Shown in pieces: positions 16,132 through 25,870 of a stretch of DNA of 50,303 nucleotides. A program made the translations under genes and the position numbers. The DNA is from Verrucomicrobiia bacterium. GTDB lineage: Bacteria; Verrucomicrobiota; Verrucomicrobiia; Limisphaerales; UBA11358. The stretch spans positions 1 through 50,303 of the forward strand of contig JANWKE010000098.1 of the NCBI GenBank assembly GCA_025451535.1, written 5' to 3'. Within the stretch, counting starts at the first letter, position 1; every line of letters starts with the position of its first letter. The notes under the pieces were generated by a model that made no database searches, was not told where the DNA came from, and saw only the letters and a list, made by a program, of their open reading frames with translations.

Positions 16132-16893
16132 CTAACGGGCAGAGAATACCCTTCGGCGCACAATCAAAAGCAGAGCGCCCAAACCGAGGAATGCGCTGGC
16201 AACCGGCTCGGGCACCACGGTGTACATATACGCCGCCGTGCCGAACTTCGAGGCTGCCCCTCCTGCGTCTGTAGCAGCGTCATAAGCTGAAGTGCCATTG
16301 TAAGGAGTGTAGGCATTATCTGTCTCCGCAGGATAACTGCTGAGCAATGAACCATAGGCGGATTGACCGATACCATTAGGGTATGAAGACACAACGTCGA
16401 AGTAGAAACTGCCACCGACGCTCAACCCGAGGCTGCTTAACGGCCTTGTGAAGGTGAGGAAATTAAATCCAGTGCCGCCGGAATCATAGGCGGCTCCCGA
16501 ACCCATCGTCCAAACACCACCACTATAGTACGCTGAATTGGCGCCGGTATTATAAGTGGCAGCGAAGGCGTTTTCACCAGTGCCGATGCCCAGACTGGGA
16601 CCCCACCCGTTCAGGGCTCCCGCAGAGTTAAAGAGCGCAGCGCTTCCACTGGCCCCCTGGCCAACATATTGCAGCAGGACATAATATTGAACGTATGCGC
16701 TCTGCGCCGCGCTCGTATTGATGGTAAAGGTGATGCTGCTGGCAGTGTTGTTGATGACCACGCTGCTGATGCCCTCTCCATTTCCGCCACCGCCATTGGC
16801 GGTACCGGGGCCTGCATAAGTGGCGGCCTTCGCGGGCATAATGGCCATCGCCAGCGCAGCAATGACCGGAGTCACAAAAGAAACAGTTTTCAT
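16132..16893 (-). CDS. PEP-CTERM sorting domain protein
   Basis: The 253-residue protein has a signal peptide (MKTVSFVTPVIAALAMAIMPAKA) and a Gly/Ser/Ala-rich beta-type body without known catalytic motif. The C-terminus VVPEPVASAFLGLGALLLIVRRRVFSAR is a PEP-CTERM tripartite signal: the PEP motif, a hydrophobic helix and an Arg-rich tail. Such proteins are processed by an exosortase and exported to the surface or matrix. It sits between the galactan clusters with a type-2 element about 55 bp upstream and a strong terminator downstream, so it is a single-gene unit. Its ligand is unknown. Confidence 0.87.
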   Translation of the reverse strand: MKTVSFVTPVIAALAMAIMPAKAATYAGPGTANGGGGNGEGISSVVINNTASSITFTINTSAAQSAYVQYYVLLQYVGQGASGSAALFNSAGALNGWGPSLGIGTGENAFAATYNTGANSAYYSGGVWTMGSGAAYDSGGTGFNFLTFTRPLSSLGLSVGGSFYFDVVSSYPNGIGQSAYGSLLSSYPAETDNAYTPYNGTSAYDAATDAGGAASKFGTAAYMYTVVPEPVASAFLGLGALLLIVRRRVFSAR

Positions 16894-16946
16894 AGATTAT
16901 TGATTTACGGGTTTGCTAACTGCATGAATTATGCTTGGAATCCTTG

Positions 16947-16975
16947 ATTTTGCCTAGCCTCACAAATGTAGAGTA
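16947..16975 (-). promoter_or_regulatory. Type-2 upstream element (copy I)
   Basis: This near-exact copy of the element at 15814-15842 includes the same flanking GAGTATT on the plus strand. It lies about 54 bp upstream of the PEP-CTERM gene and after the response-regulator stop. A TTTG and a CAAA near the ends give an imperfect dyad. Confidence 0.7.
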
Positions 16976-17021
16976 TTCCAAGCCCTCCACGATCTTCAGC
17001 AAATGTATAACTCCTTCTGAA

Positions 17022-17669
17022 TTAACGACTATCCTGCTTGTCCTGCTTGCTTGAGCGGAACTTGAGTGCTGCTTCGGTGCGGGAACGGACATGCAGTTTA
17101 TTATACACGTGCCGGAGATGCCAGCGCACCGTGCCGTCAGTCAACCCCAGTCGGTCAGCGATTTGCTTGTTAGGGAACCCGTTGGCGAGCAATTCCAAAA
17201 TCTCCCGCTCGCGAGCCGTAAGGTCTTCCACGTCCATGGCGGTTGCCAGCGGTTCTTGAAACGAAGCGATCACCTTGCGCGCGATTTCGCGCGACATCGG
17301 AGCACCCCCCTGCGGGACTTCACGGATGGCGGCGATGAGTTCTTCGGGCGCACAACGTTTTAACAGGTAACCGCAAGCCCCCATGCGCAACGCTTTGAAG
17401 ATCCGCTCAGTGTCTTCATAGACCGTCACCATAATAATATGGACAGAGGGCAACAGCTGTTTCAATTGAGCGAGACAGTCAATTCCCGACATGTTGGGCA
17501 ACTGAATGTCCATCAACACGATTTCAGGCTCATGTTTGGGAATTACCTTCAACGCTTCTTCGGCCGTCGCACAGGCGCAGACACAGCGGCATTCCGGGTC
17601 CGCGTGGATGAATTCCATGAGACTCTCACGAATTACTTTGTTGTCTTCAACAATGGCAATCTTGGTCAT
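17022..17669 (-). CDS. NarL/FixJ-family response regulator
   Basis: The protein has 215 residues. The N-terminal receiver shows IVEDNKVIRESL, the phosphoacceptor Asp in IVLMDIQLPNMSG, Thr/Val in IIMVTVYED and Lys in GYLLKRCAPEEL. The C-terminal LuxR-type helix-turn-helix shows LTAREREILELLANGFPNKQIADRLGLTDGTVRWHLRHVYNKLHVRSRTEAALK. Its ATG overlaps the kinase stop as ATGA, so the two form a cognate pair translated together. The pair ends a galactan-degradation operon, so regulation of galactanase or galactosidase genes is likely (inference). Confidence 0.95.
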   Translation of the reverse strand: MTKIAIVEDNKVIRESLMEFIHADPECRCVCACATAEEALKVIPKHEPEIVLMDIQLPNMSGIDCLAQLKQLLPSVHIIMVTVYEDTERIFKALRMGACGYLLKRCAPEELIAAIREVPQGGAPMSREIARKVIASFQEPLATAMDVEDLTAREREILELLANGFPNKQIADRLGLTDGTVRWHLRHVYNKLHVRSRTEAALKFRSSKQDKQDSR

Positions 17670-20600
17670 GAACTTAAAGGCATATAAAACCGTACCGTCG
17701 TGCCGTGACCGGCTTCGCTGGCGATTTCAAATCTTCCGCCCAATTTTTCGATGCGCGCCCGCATGTTGGCGACACCGTCCATTTCCTCGGTGTGAATTCC
17801 CGATGAGAATCCACGCCCGTTGTCGGCGACGATCAACCGCACCTGGCCCTGTTCAGCCTGGATGCTCAAACGGACTTCCGACGCGTCGGCGTGACGCACC
17901 ACGTTGGTCAATGCTTCCTTGAACGCCAGAAACAACTGATGCCGGTGCCGTGAATCCACCGTGGGATCAGGCGTCCCAGGCATGCCTTCCAGGCGCCAGG
18001 CGATGTTGGCCAGGCCCAGAAAACGATCCGCGTAAAGACAAAAATAACTGACCAGCGACGCAAGGGAATCGTGTTTCGGATTCATCGCCCAGACAATTTC
18101 ATCCAGCGCGGTGACCATTTCGCGGGCTTTTTCGCGCGCTTGTTCCAGGTAATGGTTCCGTTTTTCGTCGGGGGCAGTCGCCGATCTCGCCCGGGCGGCC
18201 AGCATGCTGATTTCCGTAATGCCGGAACCGAGTTCGTCGTGCAAGTCCTGGGCAATCCGGGCGCGTTCCTGCTCCATGGCCCGCTGGTGCTCGACATTCT
18301 GGCGTTGCCGGATTTGAGCTTCGAGTTCCCGGGTGCGTTGTTCCACCTGCCGATGCAATTGAGTGATCCATAACGCGGCCGCCGCCAGCACGCACACCAG
18401 CACACCCATCATGACCAGTAATCGTTCCAGTGTCCACCACGGTGGCCGGGCCAATACTTTGATATCCGCCGGTGAATTGAGCAGTAGTTCGAAGGAGGTA
18501 ATATCCTGTCCCACCGCCCGGTTCCCGCCTTCACCCAGATAAACCCCGACCAGCTTCAAGCGGGTGCCCGGCGCCAGCGAATGCACGGAGTCATTCCTGG
18601 TATTGAGCCGGGCCATAAAGGTGCGGACGCCGCTCCGCATTTCCAGAGCCTGGCCGGCCGGCGTTTCCCTCACACTCACGAGCAATCCGTCCACGGTGAC
18701 GAGCGTCGAGTCATACTCCGCATGGATTAAATTGTCCGGTTGCAGCTTACGGGCCTTTGGCAAGGTGGCGTGACCGGTTTTGCGCGCCACAGCTTCATGC
18801 AGGAGCGGCGAAGCACCACTCAATCCTGGAAAGCCGACCACTTCCACCTGATCACCGGCTTCCAGCCCTGGAACCGGTTTTTTCAAAACAAATTGCACCC
18901 CATATTTGTCATCCATCAGATAATACTCGGGAGCTTGCGCATAAATAATCTGTCCGGAAATTTTCACCCGTTGGAATACGCCGGCTTGCGGATTAAACTG
19001 CAACAGCTCGGCAACGGTCTTCAGCGGAAGCGAAAACAAATCTGTCGGGGCCGGCTGATCTACCGAAATTTCCGCGCCATAAACCCGGATTTCGCCCACT
19101 TTTACCTGATGCGTCATATAATCCCACGATGCCAGCAAACAACCCCGCACCCGGACAACGGCATCTTCGTAGCGTTCCAAATCCGCCGTTTCAATCCCGA
19201 TCACCCTTAACTCCAATTTGAGTTGGCCATCACCCGTAAACAGCGTAACGCTATTGGAACTGACCGAAGTGACGATGCCTTGCAACTCGACATACTGGGC
19301 ATCCAGGCTTCCATTCATCAACTGCTCCCAGGCCGGGTGGACCGGCTGCGGCAAACGCCCCGCGCCCAGATTCCCGACATGATCTGCGTCAACAATGGGA
19401 GCAAACAGGCTCGGATCGGTCTTGCCTTTGACCTCCAGATACTCACCGATCTTCGGCGGCACCGACCGGCTCTCGGAAGAATCAACCACATACAAACCCC
19501 GCGTCGCATCTTGAATGGTGAAGGCCTGGCGTTCCGGCAGGACACAGGTCACCACACCCTGAATTTTCACAGGATAGCCCCGTTGTGCCTCCTCCCGGTT
19601 CAATTGATGAACTTCACTGGCGGTGGTCAACACCGGCAGTGTTCCCAGGCCGGTGTCCTGGATATTTGTCGCCGGATTGGCTGCCCCGATGATTTTGATT
19701 TCGCGTTTGTCTGAAACCAACAGGATACCGCCAACTTTTTCTCCCTCGGCATCGTAAACACTTTGACAAACCCCGGTAACCCGGACCCGGCTATTCATAA
19801 GTTGGTCCGCGGACAATCCTGAGCCATCCGCCACCTTGAGTTTCAGGCGGCCGGTTTCAGAGGTTAATTCCAAATCCCATCCGTCCTTCCGTTCGCCGAC
19901 AAATGTGACCTTTCCTTCAACCTCGACCCATTGATAACCGCCGCTCTCGCTTAAGGTCTGCCCGATTATCATCTGGTGCGGTTTCGGCAATTCAATTTGT
20001 CCAATCGTTTCCAGCCGGAGCGGCCGTTCACTGATGAATAATTGACTGCCATCATCCGAGGTAAGGTAAAAGGTATAGAGACCGGCACGCGGAATTTGAA
20101 GATAGCCTGTAAACTGCAACCCGACGTGTTCGTTGCGGCTCATGACACCCAGATCAAAGTTGGACACGTTCCCGGTTTTGAGAGGAGTCAGCTCTGCGAA
20201 GTCAGGCAAGACTTCGCCGTCAGCTTCGTAACAGGCATAATCTAATCCGTTTACAAAATTCGTTGCGCCATTGGCATCCGTTTGAACACGAAAGAGCGCT
20301 GAATCGGGAATCCTTTGACGGAGCAAAGCGGGCCCTTGATAGTCTGCTTCCAATCCGTATCTCTCAGCGCCATTAAACCAATCAACGCGAAGGGGATGGC
20401 GACCTGCCTGAAGATAGACCGCCCCGGATTTTTCAATCATGGTATGGATGCCGTCGTCGTCCACCACCGGCCCCATGACACCGAGTTGAACACCCGCGTC
20501 GCGCCGGGTAATTGTGCTCTCGCCCTCCAATCGCACCCGCTGGCCCGGCTGGAGGGATTGGCCGTGCAACTCCATTTCCAACTCGTCCGTCCCGGACGCA

Positions 20601-20884
20601 TCCTGTAAAACAAATTTTCCCCGCGCCGGGTCCGCCCACAAAACATCTCCTTCCAAACGGATAAGATAGCTGGCATTCGGGTTCTGGGAGCCGAACCGGG
20701 AAAGTTGCACAATGTTTGTCGCTTCGGGCGAGACTGGCTTTGCCGGAACCTCATCTGCCCAAACGGTGGCGGGCAGAGTCAATCCGGCACCGAAAATCAA
20801 ACCGCAGCAGATCGTGACGTTCCAACGTGACGTCCCAAACACTCTGCGCGCAGGTGTGGAGAAGGGCTTCAAGAATTCAATCAT
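17666..20884 (-). CDS. Hybrid-length sensor histidine kinase with PA14-type periplasmic domain
   Basis: The protein has 1072 residues. An N-terminal hydrophobic segment (about 20-43) leads to a very large periplasmic part. There, LPDFAELTPLKTG and GLYTFYLTSDDGSQLFI (about 226-284) mark a PA14 domain, preceded by a partial PA14-like end (HPLRVDWFNGAERYGLEADYQGP). Repeated OB-fold-like segments such as VEVEGKVTFVGE, VKIQGVVTCVLPERQAFTIQDATRG and VKISGQIIYAQAPEYYLMDD follow. A membrane helix lies at about 818-840. The cytoplasmic part has a HisKA_3 box ERARIAQDLHDELG with His882 and an HATPase domain with DNGRGF and GTTVRFYMPL. PA14 domains often bind carbohydrates. Its ATG overlaps the GH2 stop, linking sensing to galactan hydrolysis. 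Confidence 0.93.
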   Translation of the reverse strand: MIEFLKPFSTPARRVFGTSRWNVTICCGLIFGAGLTLPATVWADEVPAKPVSPEATNIVQLSRFGSQNPNASYLIRLEGDVLWADPARGKFVLQDASGTDELEMELHGQSLQPGQRVRLEGESTITRRDAGVQLGVMGPVVDDDGIHTMIEKSGAVYLQAGRHPLRVDWFNGAERYGLEADYQGPALLRQRIPDSALFRVQTDANGATNFVNGLDYACYEADGEVLPDFAELTPLKTGNVSNFDLGVMSRNEHVGLQFTGYLQIPRAGLYTFYLTSDDGSQLFISERPLRLETIGQIELPKPHQMIIGQTLSESGGYQWVEVEGKVTFVGERKDGWDLELTSETGRLKLKVADGSGLSADQLMNSRVRVTGVCQSVYDAEGEKVGGILLVSDKREIKIIGAANPATNIQDTGLGTLPVLTTASEVHQLNREEAQRGYPVKIQGVVTCVLPERQAFTIQDATRGLYVVDSSESRSVPPKIGEYLEVKGKTDPSLFAPIVDADHVGNLGAGRLPQPVHPAWEQLMNGSLDAQYVELQGIVTSVSSNSVTLFTGDGQLKLELRVIGIETADLERYEDAVVRVRGCLLASWDYMTHQVKVGEIRVYGAEISVDQPAPTDLFSLPLKTVAELLQFNPQAGVFQRVKISGQIIYAQAPEYYLMDDKYGVQFVLKKPVPGLEAGDQVEVVGFPGLSGASPLLHEAVARKTGHATLPKARKLQPDNLIHAEYDSTLVTVDGLLVSVRETPAGQALEMRSGVRTFMARLNTRNDSVHSLAPGTRLKLVGVYLGEGGNRAVGQDITSFELLLNSPADIKVLARPPWWTLERLLVMMGVLVCVLAAAALWITQLHRQVEQRTRELEAQIRQRQNVEHQRAMEQERARIAQDLHDELGSGITEISMLAARARSATAPDEKRNHYLEQAREKAREMVTALDEIVWAMNPKHDSLASLVSYFCLYADRFLGLANIAWRLEGMPGTPDPTVDSRHRHQLFLAFKEALTNVVRHADASEVRLSIQAEQGQVRLIVADNGRGFSSGIHTEEMDGVANMRARIEKLGGRFEIASEAGHGTTVRFYMPLSS

Positions 20885-23490
20885 GGTAGGACCGGGACTG
20901 CGTTTGTCGAGACTCCAACCTCCAATTCAACCGTGGCTCCCTTGAGCCCCGCCGCCGAGGCGTCGAGGCGAACCGGACCGGCTTCGCGGCCGGCTTGCAC
21001 GATGGCAAGACAACGTCCATGGAAGGCAAACCTTCGCTTCGCCTTGTAATCTTCATGGCTGAGGGGATTGCCGTTGTCCACGCCGATCATGGAAGCTGCG
21101 CCTTGCAGATCAAACGACACCAGGTTGGTGGCTTCCGGTACAGGGTAGCCCTGGTCATCAATAATTTTAACCGTCAGGCAGGCGACATCGCGTCCATTGG
21201 CATTCAAGTTGGTACAATCCGTGGTCATGACGATGGCGGCCGGGTCACCGGCGGTATGGACCTCCTCCTCGCAAACTTTTTGGCCGTATTTGTAGCCGAG
21301 CGCCTTGAGGGTTCCAGGCTCGTAAGGAACATCCCACGTTAGATGCACGTCGGCGGTAGTACCGGTGGGCTGTTGTGGTCGGGCGTAAATGGCCCAACCC
21401 CCGGCATTGCCTTGACGCGGAAATTCCAGCGACTTGATGCCAAAACTTTTTCCGTTCAGAAAAAGTTCCACCGTGTCGCAACTGGTGTAGCAAACCACCG
21501 GAATCACCTGGCCTTCATGCCCTTTCCAATCCCAATGCGGGAACAGGTGCAGCATCAAATTGGTCGTCCACTGGCTTTGATAGAAATAGTAGTTGTCCTT
21601 GGGAAACCCGCAGGTGTCGAGCATGCCGCTGGGCGCCAGCTTGCCGGGCCAACGCGATTCGCCAAGATAATCAATCCCCGTCCATCCGAAATCACCAATG
21701 ACGTAATCATGGACTTTAACAAACTTCCAAAGTTCCTCCGCACGGATCATCGACATCGTATACGCCGGTGGTCTTTTTATCGCGACTCCGGCGGGAGCAC
21801 CACCTGGGCCTCCAAATCCGCCGAAAACGCCGATGCCGCCATTGGTGAGTGAGTAATCGCCGCGCGCACCCACCACCACGCTTTCCGTTCCGATAAACTT
21901 GCGTTGCGGGAAAGCGTGTCGATCGTCGTCATACATGGTCTCTCGCCGGGTTCCCCAGCGGTCCACGTAATTGTAGCCCACGATGTCCAGAAGATTCAGG
22001 AACGCCGGTGTCGCACTCTTTGTATCCGTGTAAACATTGTCGCAGGCGGCGGTAACGGGACGCGTCGGGTCTTCCTGATGGCAAGTCTCGACGAGCGGAC
22101 GGAGAATGTCAGCGCCGTTGGTGACGGTCTGTTCGGGAATTTCGTTGCCGACGCTCCAAATAACGATGCCAGGATGGTTGCGGTCGCGGCGCAGCATATC
22201 GGTCAGATCACGTTGGGACCATTCCTTGAAATAGTCTGCGTAGCCGTGGCGCACTTGTGCCTTCGATATTGTCCATTCGTCAAACGCTTCGTCCATGACG
22301 AGGAAACCCATGCGGTTGCAGAGATCGAGCATTTCCGGCGCGGGCGGATTGTGACTCATGCGAATCGCATTGCAGCCCATGTCTTTTAATTCTTTCAAGC
22401 GCCGCTCCCAAATCCCAATGGGCACCGCCGCCCCGACCGCACCGCCATCCTGGTGAAGACACATGCCCTGCATTTTGACGTGCTGGCCGTTCAGGAGAAA
22501 ACCCGTGTTGACATCGTAGTTAATCTCGCGAATGCCAAAGGCGGTTTCGTAATCATCCATGACGTTGTTCGCGGTCTTCACCAGCGTGCGAACGCAGTAA
22601 AGGTTTGGCGCGTCGAGCGACCATAAACGCGGTTGTGCAACCTCAGCGCTCTGGTCAAATTCATGGGTCGTTCCCGCAGCGATCATTTTCTTCGATTCCG
22701 CCGTCGCGACGACGGTGCCTTCGGCGGTGACAACCTGGCTGACCAACGTGATTTCACGCCTCTTCGACAATTCGTTTTGAACCTGCGTCCGGATACGCAC
22801 CGTTGCCGAGTTGGTTGAAACGGTCGGGGTGGTCACATAAGTGCCCCAATGCGCGACATGGACCGGTTCGCAGATCGTGACCCACACATGCCGATAGATG
22901 CCGGACCCGGAATACCAACGGCTGTTGGGCTGGCGGGAGTTGTCCACGCGTACCGCGAGAACGTTGGCAGCTCCAAGTTTCAAACACGGCGTGAGGTCAT
23001 ATTCAAAACCGATGTAACCGGACGGCCGGTGTCCGAGGTGCTGGCCGTTGATCCAGACATCGCTGTTCATATAGACCCCGTCGAATTCCACGAACACCTG
23101 CTTCCCGCGCCAGATTTCCGGCGCGGTAAAGGTGCGGCGATACCAACCGATTCCAGTTGGCAGGGAACCGCCGCTACCGCCGGTCGGATCGGACGGTGTG
23201 TAGGGGCCTTCAATACTCCAATCGTGTGGGAGGTTTACAGCGCGCCAGGCCGAGTCATCGAAATCAGATTTGTCAGCACCAGGTGGATCGCCCTTGATGA
23301 ACTTCCAGTCGAAGTCCGCGCCAAGCCGTTGACGAGGTTGATCGGCGGCCCGCAGCGGCGGCGGGTTGCCAAAAAGAACGGCCAGGAGACCGGCCCCGAC
23401 GGCAAGAAATGAAATCGCCCGACCCAGCAGGAGATTCGGATGGTAAGTTTGATTTAACGCCGTTTGGTTGTTCCCGCATGAGCATTCCAT
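20881..23490 (-). CDS. GH2 family beta-galactosidase-type glycoside hydrolase
   Basis: The protein has 869 residues with an N-terminal hydrophobic export segment (about 24-48). The sugar-binding and immunoglobulin-like domains show VNLPHDWSIEGPY, GIGWYRRTF, VFVEFDGVYMNSDVWINGQHLG and SRWYSGSGIYRHVW. The barrel shows KMQGMCLHQDGGAVG, NAIRMSHNPPAPEMLDLCN, WSVGNEIPEQ with acid/base Glu450 and FIGTESVVVGARGDYS with probable nucleophile Glu536. C-terminal beta domains (DUF4982-like and following) complete it. GH2 enzymes release terminal beta-linked sugars; galactose from galactan oligosaccharides is likely from the GH53 neighbour. The stop overlaps the sensor-kinase start as ATGA, an unusual direct coupling of hydrolase and sensor. 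Confidence 0.93.
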   Translation of the reverse strand: MECSCGNNQTALNQTYHPNLLLGRAISFLAVGAGLLAVLFGNPPPLRAADQPRQRLGADFDWKFIKGDPPGADKSDFDDSAWRAVNLPHDWSIEGPYTPSDPTGGSGGSLPTGIGWYRRTFTAPEIWRGKQVFVEFDGVYMNSDVWINGQHLGHRPSGYIGFEYDLTPCLKLGAANVLAVRVDNSRQPNSRWYSGSGIYRHVWVTICEPVHVAHWGTYVTTPTVSTNSATVRIRTQVQNELSKRREITLVSQVVTAEGTVVATAESKKMIAAGTTHEFDQSAEVAQPRLWSLDAPNLYCVRTLVKTANNVMDDYETAFGIREINYDVNTGFLLNGQHVKMQGMCLHQDGGAVGAAVPIGIWERRLKELKDMGCNAIRMSHNPPAPEMLDLCNRMGFLVMDEAFDEWTISKAQVRHGYADYFKEWSQRDLTDMLRRDRNHPGIVIWSVGNEIPEQTVTNGADILRPLVETCHQEDPTRPVTAACDNVYTDTKSATPAFLNLLDIVGYNYVDRWGTRRETMYDDDRHAFPQRKFIGTESVVVGARGDYSLTNGGIGVFGGFGGPGGAPAGVAIKRPPAYTMSMIRAEELWKFVKVHDYVIGDFGWTGIDYLGESRWPGKLAPSGMLDTCGFPKDNYYFYQSQWTTNLMLHLFPHWDWKGHEGQVIPVVCYTSCDTVELFLNGKSFGIKSLEFPRQGNAGGWAIYARPQQPTGTTADVHLTWDVPYEPGTLKALGYKYGQKVCEEEVHTAGDPAAIVMTTDCTNLNANGRDVACLTVKIIDDQGYPVPEATNLVSFDLQGAASMIGVDNGNPLSHEDYKAKRRFAFHGRCLAIVQAGREAGPVRLDASAAGLKGATVELEVGVSTNAVPVLP

Positions 23491-23533
23491 ACGATTTTGT
23501 TCCGATTTCAGGTCACGATAGACCGGAATAGTT

Positions 23534-25807
23534 TTACCGCTCGACCGTCAACTCATACCAGGGTGTAACGATCCGGCCGATGGCAATCTTCCAACCCGCG
23601 CCGGTTTTTTGGGCGATGATGGGATCACCAACAGGCTGGCCCGAACCGTCCAAAGCTCTGGCCGAAACCGCGTTTGCCTGGGCGAGGTCGCGAAGCGTAA
23701 TGGTGCCGGTCACAGGCTCAATCACCGTTGGCGTCCCGCCCCAATCGGCCGGGAGAGACTTTTCGGCATTCCAAGTCATGCCGGTATTTTCGACACGCGA
23801 GCCGGTGACCAGGAGCATCCGGCTTGACGTTGAGATCGGTTTGGCCTCGAGGGAACTGAGAATAATCGCGCAAAAAGTGTTTGAGACATCCGCGGAAAGA
23901 TTGCTGACACTTTTGCCGTTGGCTCTGACGAAACCAACCAGCGCCTGCGAGCGTGGACTGTCAATGGTTACCAGACCCTCGTCAGCCGGGCTGGTGTACC
24001 AGGCCAATTGGCCGGTGTCGCTCCGGTAGGGACTGGCAAGATCGGCCGTGACCCGAGTTGTCGGTTGGGCGTCCAGCGATTGAATGCGCGAAGCGTGCAG
24101 CAGCGGCAGGGATAGTGGAAAGCCCGGTGTAAAGTAAGGCCGGTGCGTCCCCGCCAGGCGTCTGCTGTCCCAGACTTCTTCCGGCGTATAGGAACGCGCG
24201 ACGGTCTTTCGAGCCGGCTCGATGTCGCCGCGGAGAAACATCAATGCCCCGGCCGCCATTTCCGGCATCTTGACGGGATCGTGCGACATATCGAACGGAT
24301 CGGTGAGCACGGGCTGCCAATCGGCATTTCGTTTCGGCTCAAATGTATACCACATGATGCCACTCCAGCCTTGAAAGTCGCCATAAGCCGCCAGAATGGG
24401 AATTCCTTCGCAATCGAATTGATTGGGCCACGGATTGTTTACCTCGCTGACCGTGTACGGTTTGCCGGCGAGGGCCGTTCGTGAAAGTTCGACCACGGTC
24501 GAATTGAACGGTTCATTTACCATGGGATTATGCCGGAAAGGCGGAACGCTCGGATGCCGCCAGTAATCGTGGCCGTCCATGATATCCAGTTGTTGCGCGT
24601 CAGCCTCCAGCGGGTAGCCGCTTCCCGAATGACTGTGGTCGGCGGTGGCGATCAGCGCACATTTCACACCTAAGCCGGCCCTTAAACAGGAACTCATTTC
24701 CTTGAAGAAGCCGGACTCCAATTCAGAGTAGAACCTGCATTCAGTATAATACCGGTCCGGGGCCGCGCTCTGCACAGCCGGGCCGGTGAGGCGGGGAATG
24801 GGTTGATCGGGGCCGACCCCGGCCTCTTTGCGGAACTCGGCCAGTTTTTCGGTGGATATGCTTTTGAGCAACCACCCGTTGAAGAGCCCGGTCAGCTCAT
24901 CATCATAGGCCTTGTTTCCCCTCCAGCCGATGCCAATGGCATCCTCATTCACGATTTCGACGATGGCGACGCCCGGGTCATCCACGTAGGCCTTTTTGGT
25001 ATACGGGTTCACATGAGTCAGCAATTGTCTGGCGTAGTCTTTTTCAAGTTCAATCAGGCGCCTGTCGAAAAGCAGCGGGCCTTTCCCTTCCCGTAAGGCG
25101 GGGACATTGTCTCCCGGTTGGAATGCCCGGCCGACATTAAGATTGAAATCAATGTAGATGCCGCGCTTCATCAACTCGGAGAGGAAAAAATCTTCGTTGT
25201 CGAGTTGTGCCGGATCGAAGTGCTGACTGTCATTGCGGGTGCCGTCGATCAATCCCCGCGGCGCCGCCAGATCGAGAAATTGCAGGCGCACGATATTCAC
25301 GCCGGCGCGCGACAGCGCATCCGCCCAGACGGGCGCATCTTCTTTGGAGGGAACCTCGGTTGAGCCGCGGCTCCACTCGGTAAGGTTGAATCCCCAAAAA
25401 CGAATCGGCCGGCCGTTTCCTTTGACCAGCTGGTCACCTCTCGCGCGGACAAAGCCGTCTTTCCCCGCCGGCGCATCCAGCAGGAAAGACAAATCAATGA
25501 TCGAGTGGGTGGTGTGGCGATGATCTATAACAAACGGCTTAAGCCCCATTCCCGGCGTCTCGAATGGCGTGGTCGGACCGAAGAACCGCCTGAAAAAATC
25601 AGGCCGCCAACGGGGAGGAGCCTTTACGTTATTTGTGCCCGTCCCAACAGCTGGTGTTTGTCCACCGGCTGGCGGCGCACTGTTCTGGGCAAGGACCGGT
25701 GAGGCAGTTAAAAGTGCGAACTGGAGAATGCATCCGGTGGTTTGAATTTTCGTCTGCCACGCCGGAGCCGGCCGGTGGAAGAGAATTCGCCCTAAAACTC
25801 CGCACAT
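23534..25807 (-). CDS. Secreted clan GH-A glycoside hydrolase, family not assigned
   Basis: The protein has 757 residues with an N-terminal export signal ending in SPVLAQ. The (beta/alpha)8-type features are IRFWGFNLTEWSRGS, NIVRLQFLD, VAIVEIVNEDAIGIGW with probable acid/base Glu288 and KPYTVSEVNNPWPNQFDCEG with probable nucleophile Glu455. Between them, DIMDGHDYWRHPSVPPF is also typical of GH-A barrels. A C-terminal beta-rich region (about 560-757) follows. It resembles secreted GH5-like or exo-galactanase-type enzymes, but I cannot place it in a numbered family by eye. Gene order (GH53, this, GH2) suggests an activity on galactan or arabinogalactan oligosaccharides. It is 43 bp upstream of the GH2 gene. 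Confidence 0.85.
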   Translation of the reverse strand: MCGVLGRILFHRPAPAWQTKIQTTGCILQFALLTASPVLAQNSAPPAGGQTPAVGTGTNNVKAPPRWRPDFFRRFFGPTTPFETPGMGLKPFVIDHRHTTHSIIDLSFLLDAPAGKDGFVRARGDQLVKGNGRPIRFWGFNLTEWSRGSTEVPSKEDAPVWADALSRAGVNIVRLQFLDLAAPRGLIDGTRNDSQHFDPAQLDNEDFFLSELMKRGIYIDFNLNVGRAFQPGDNVPALREGKGPLLFDRRLIELEKDYARQLLTHVNPYTKKAYVDDPGVAIVEIVNEDAIGIGWRGNKAYDDELTGLFNGWLLKSISTEKLAEFRKEAGVGPDQPIPRLTGPAVQSAAPDRYYTECRFYSELESGFFKEMSSCLRAGLGVKCALIATADHSHSGSGYPLEADAQQLDIMDGHDYWRHPSVPPFRHNPMVNEPFNSTVVELSRTALAGKPYTVSEVNNPWPNQFDCEGIPILAAYGDFQGWSGIMWYTFEPKRNADWQPVLTDPFDMSHDPVKMPEMAAGALMFLRGDIEPARKTVARSYTPEEVWDSRRLAGTHRPYFTPGFPLSLPLLHASRIQSLDAQPTTRVTADLASPYRSDTGQLAWYTSPADEGLVTIDSPRSQALVGFVRANGKSVSNLSADVSNTFCAIILSSLEAKPISTSSRMLLVTGSRVENTGMTWNAEKSLPADWGGTPTVIEPVTGTITLRDLAQANAVSARALDGSGQPVGDPIIAQKTGAGWKIAIGRIVTPWYELTVER

Positions 25808-25870
25808 AATTCAGGTTCAAGTTCTCCGCCGGGACGGTTCGATCCATCGTCGGAGAATGTGTGTTTGCTT

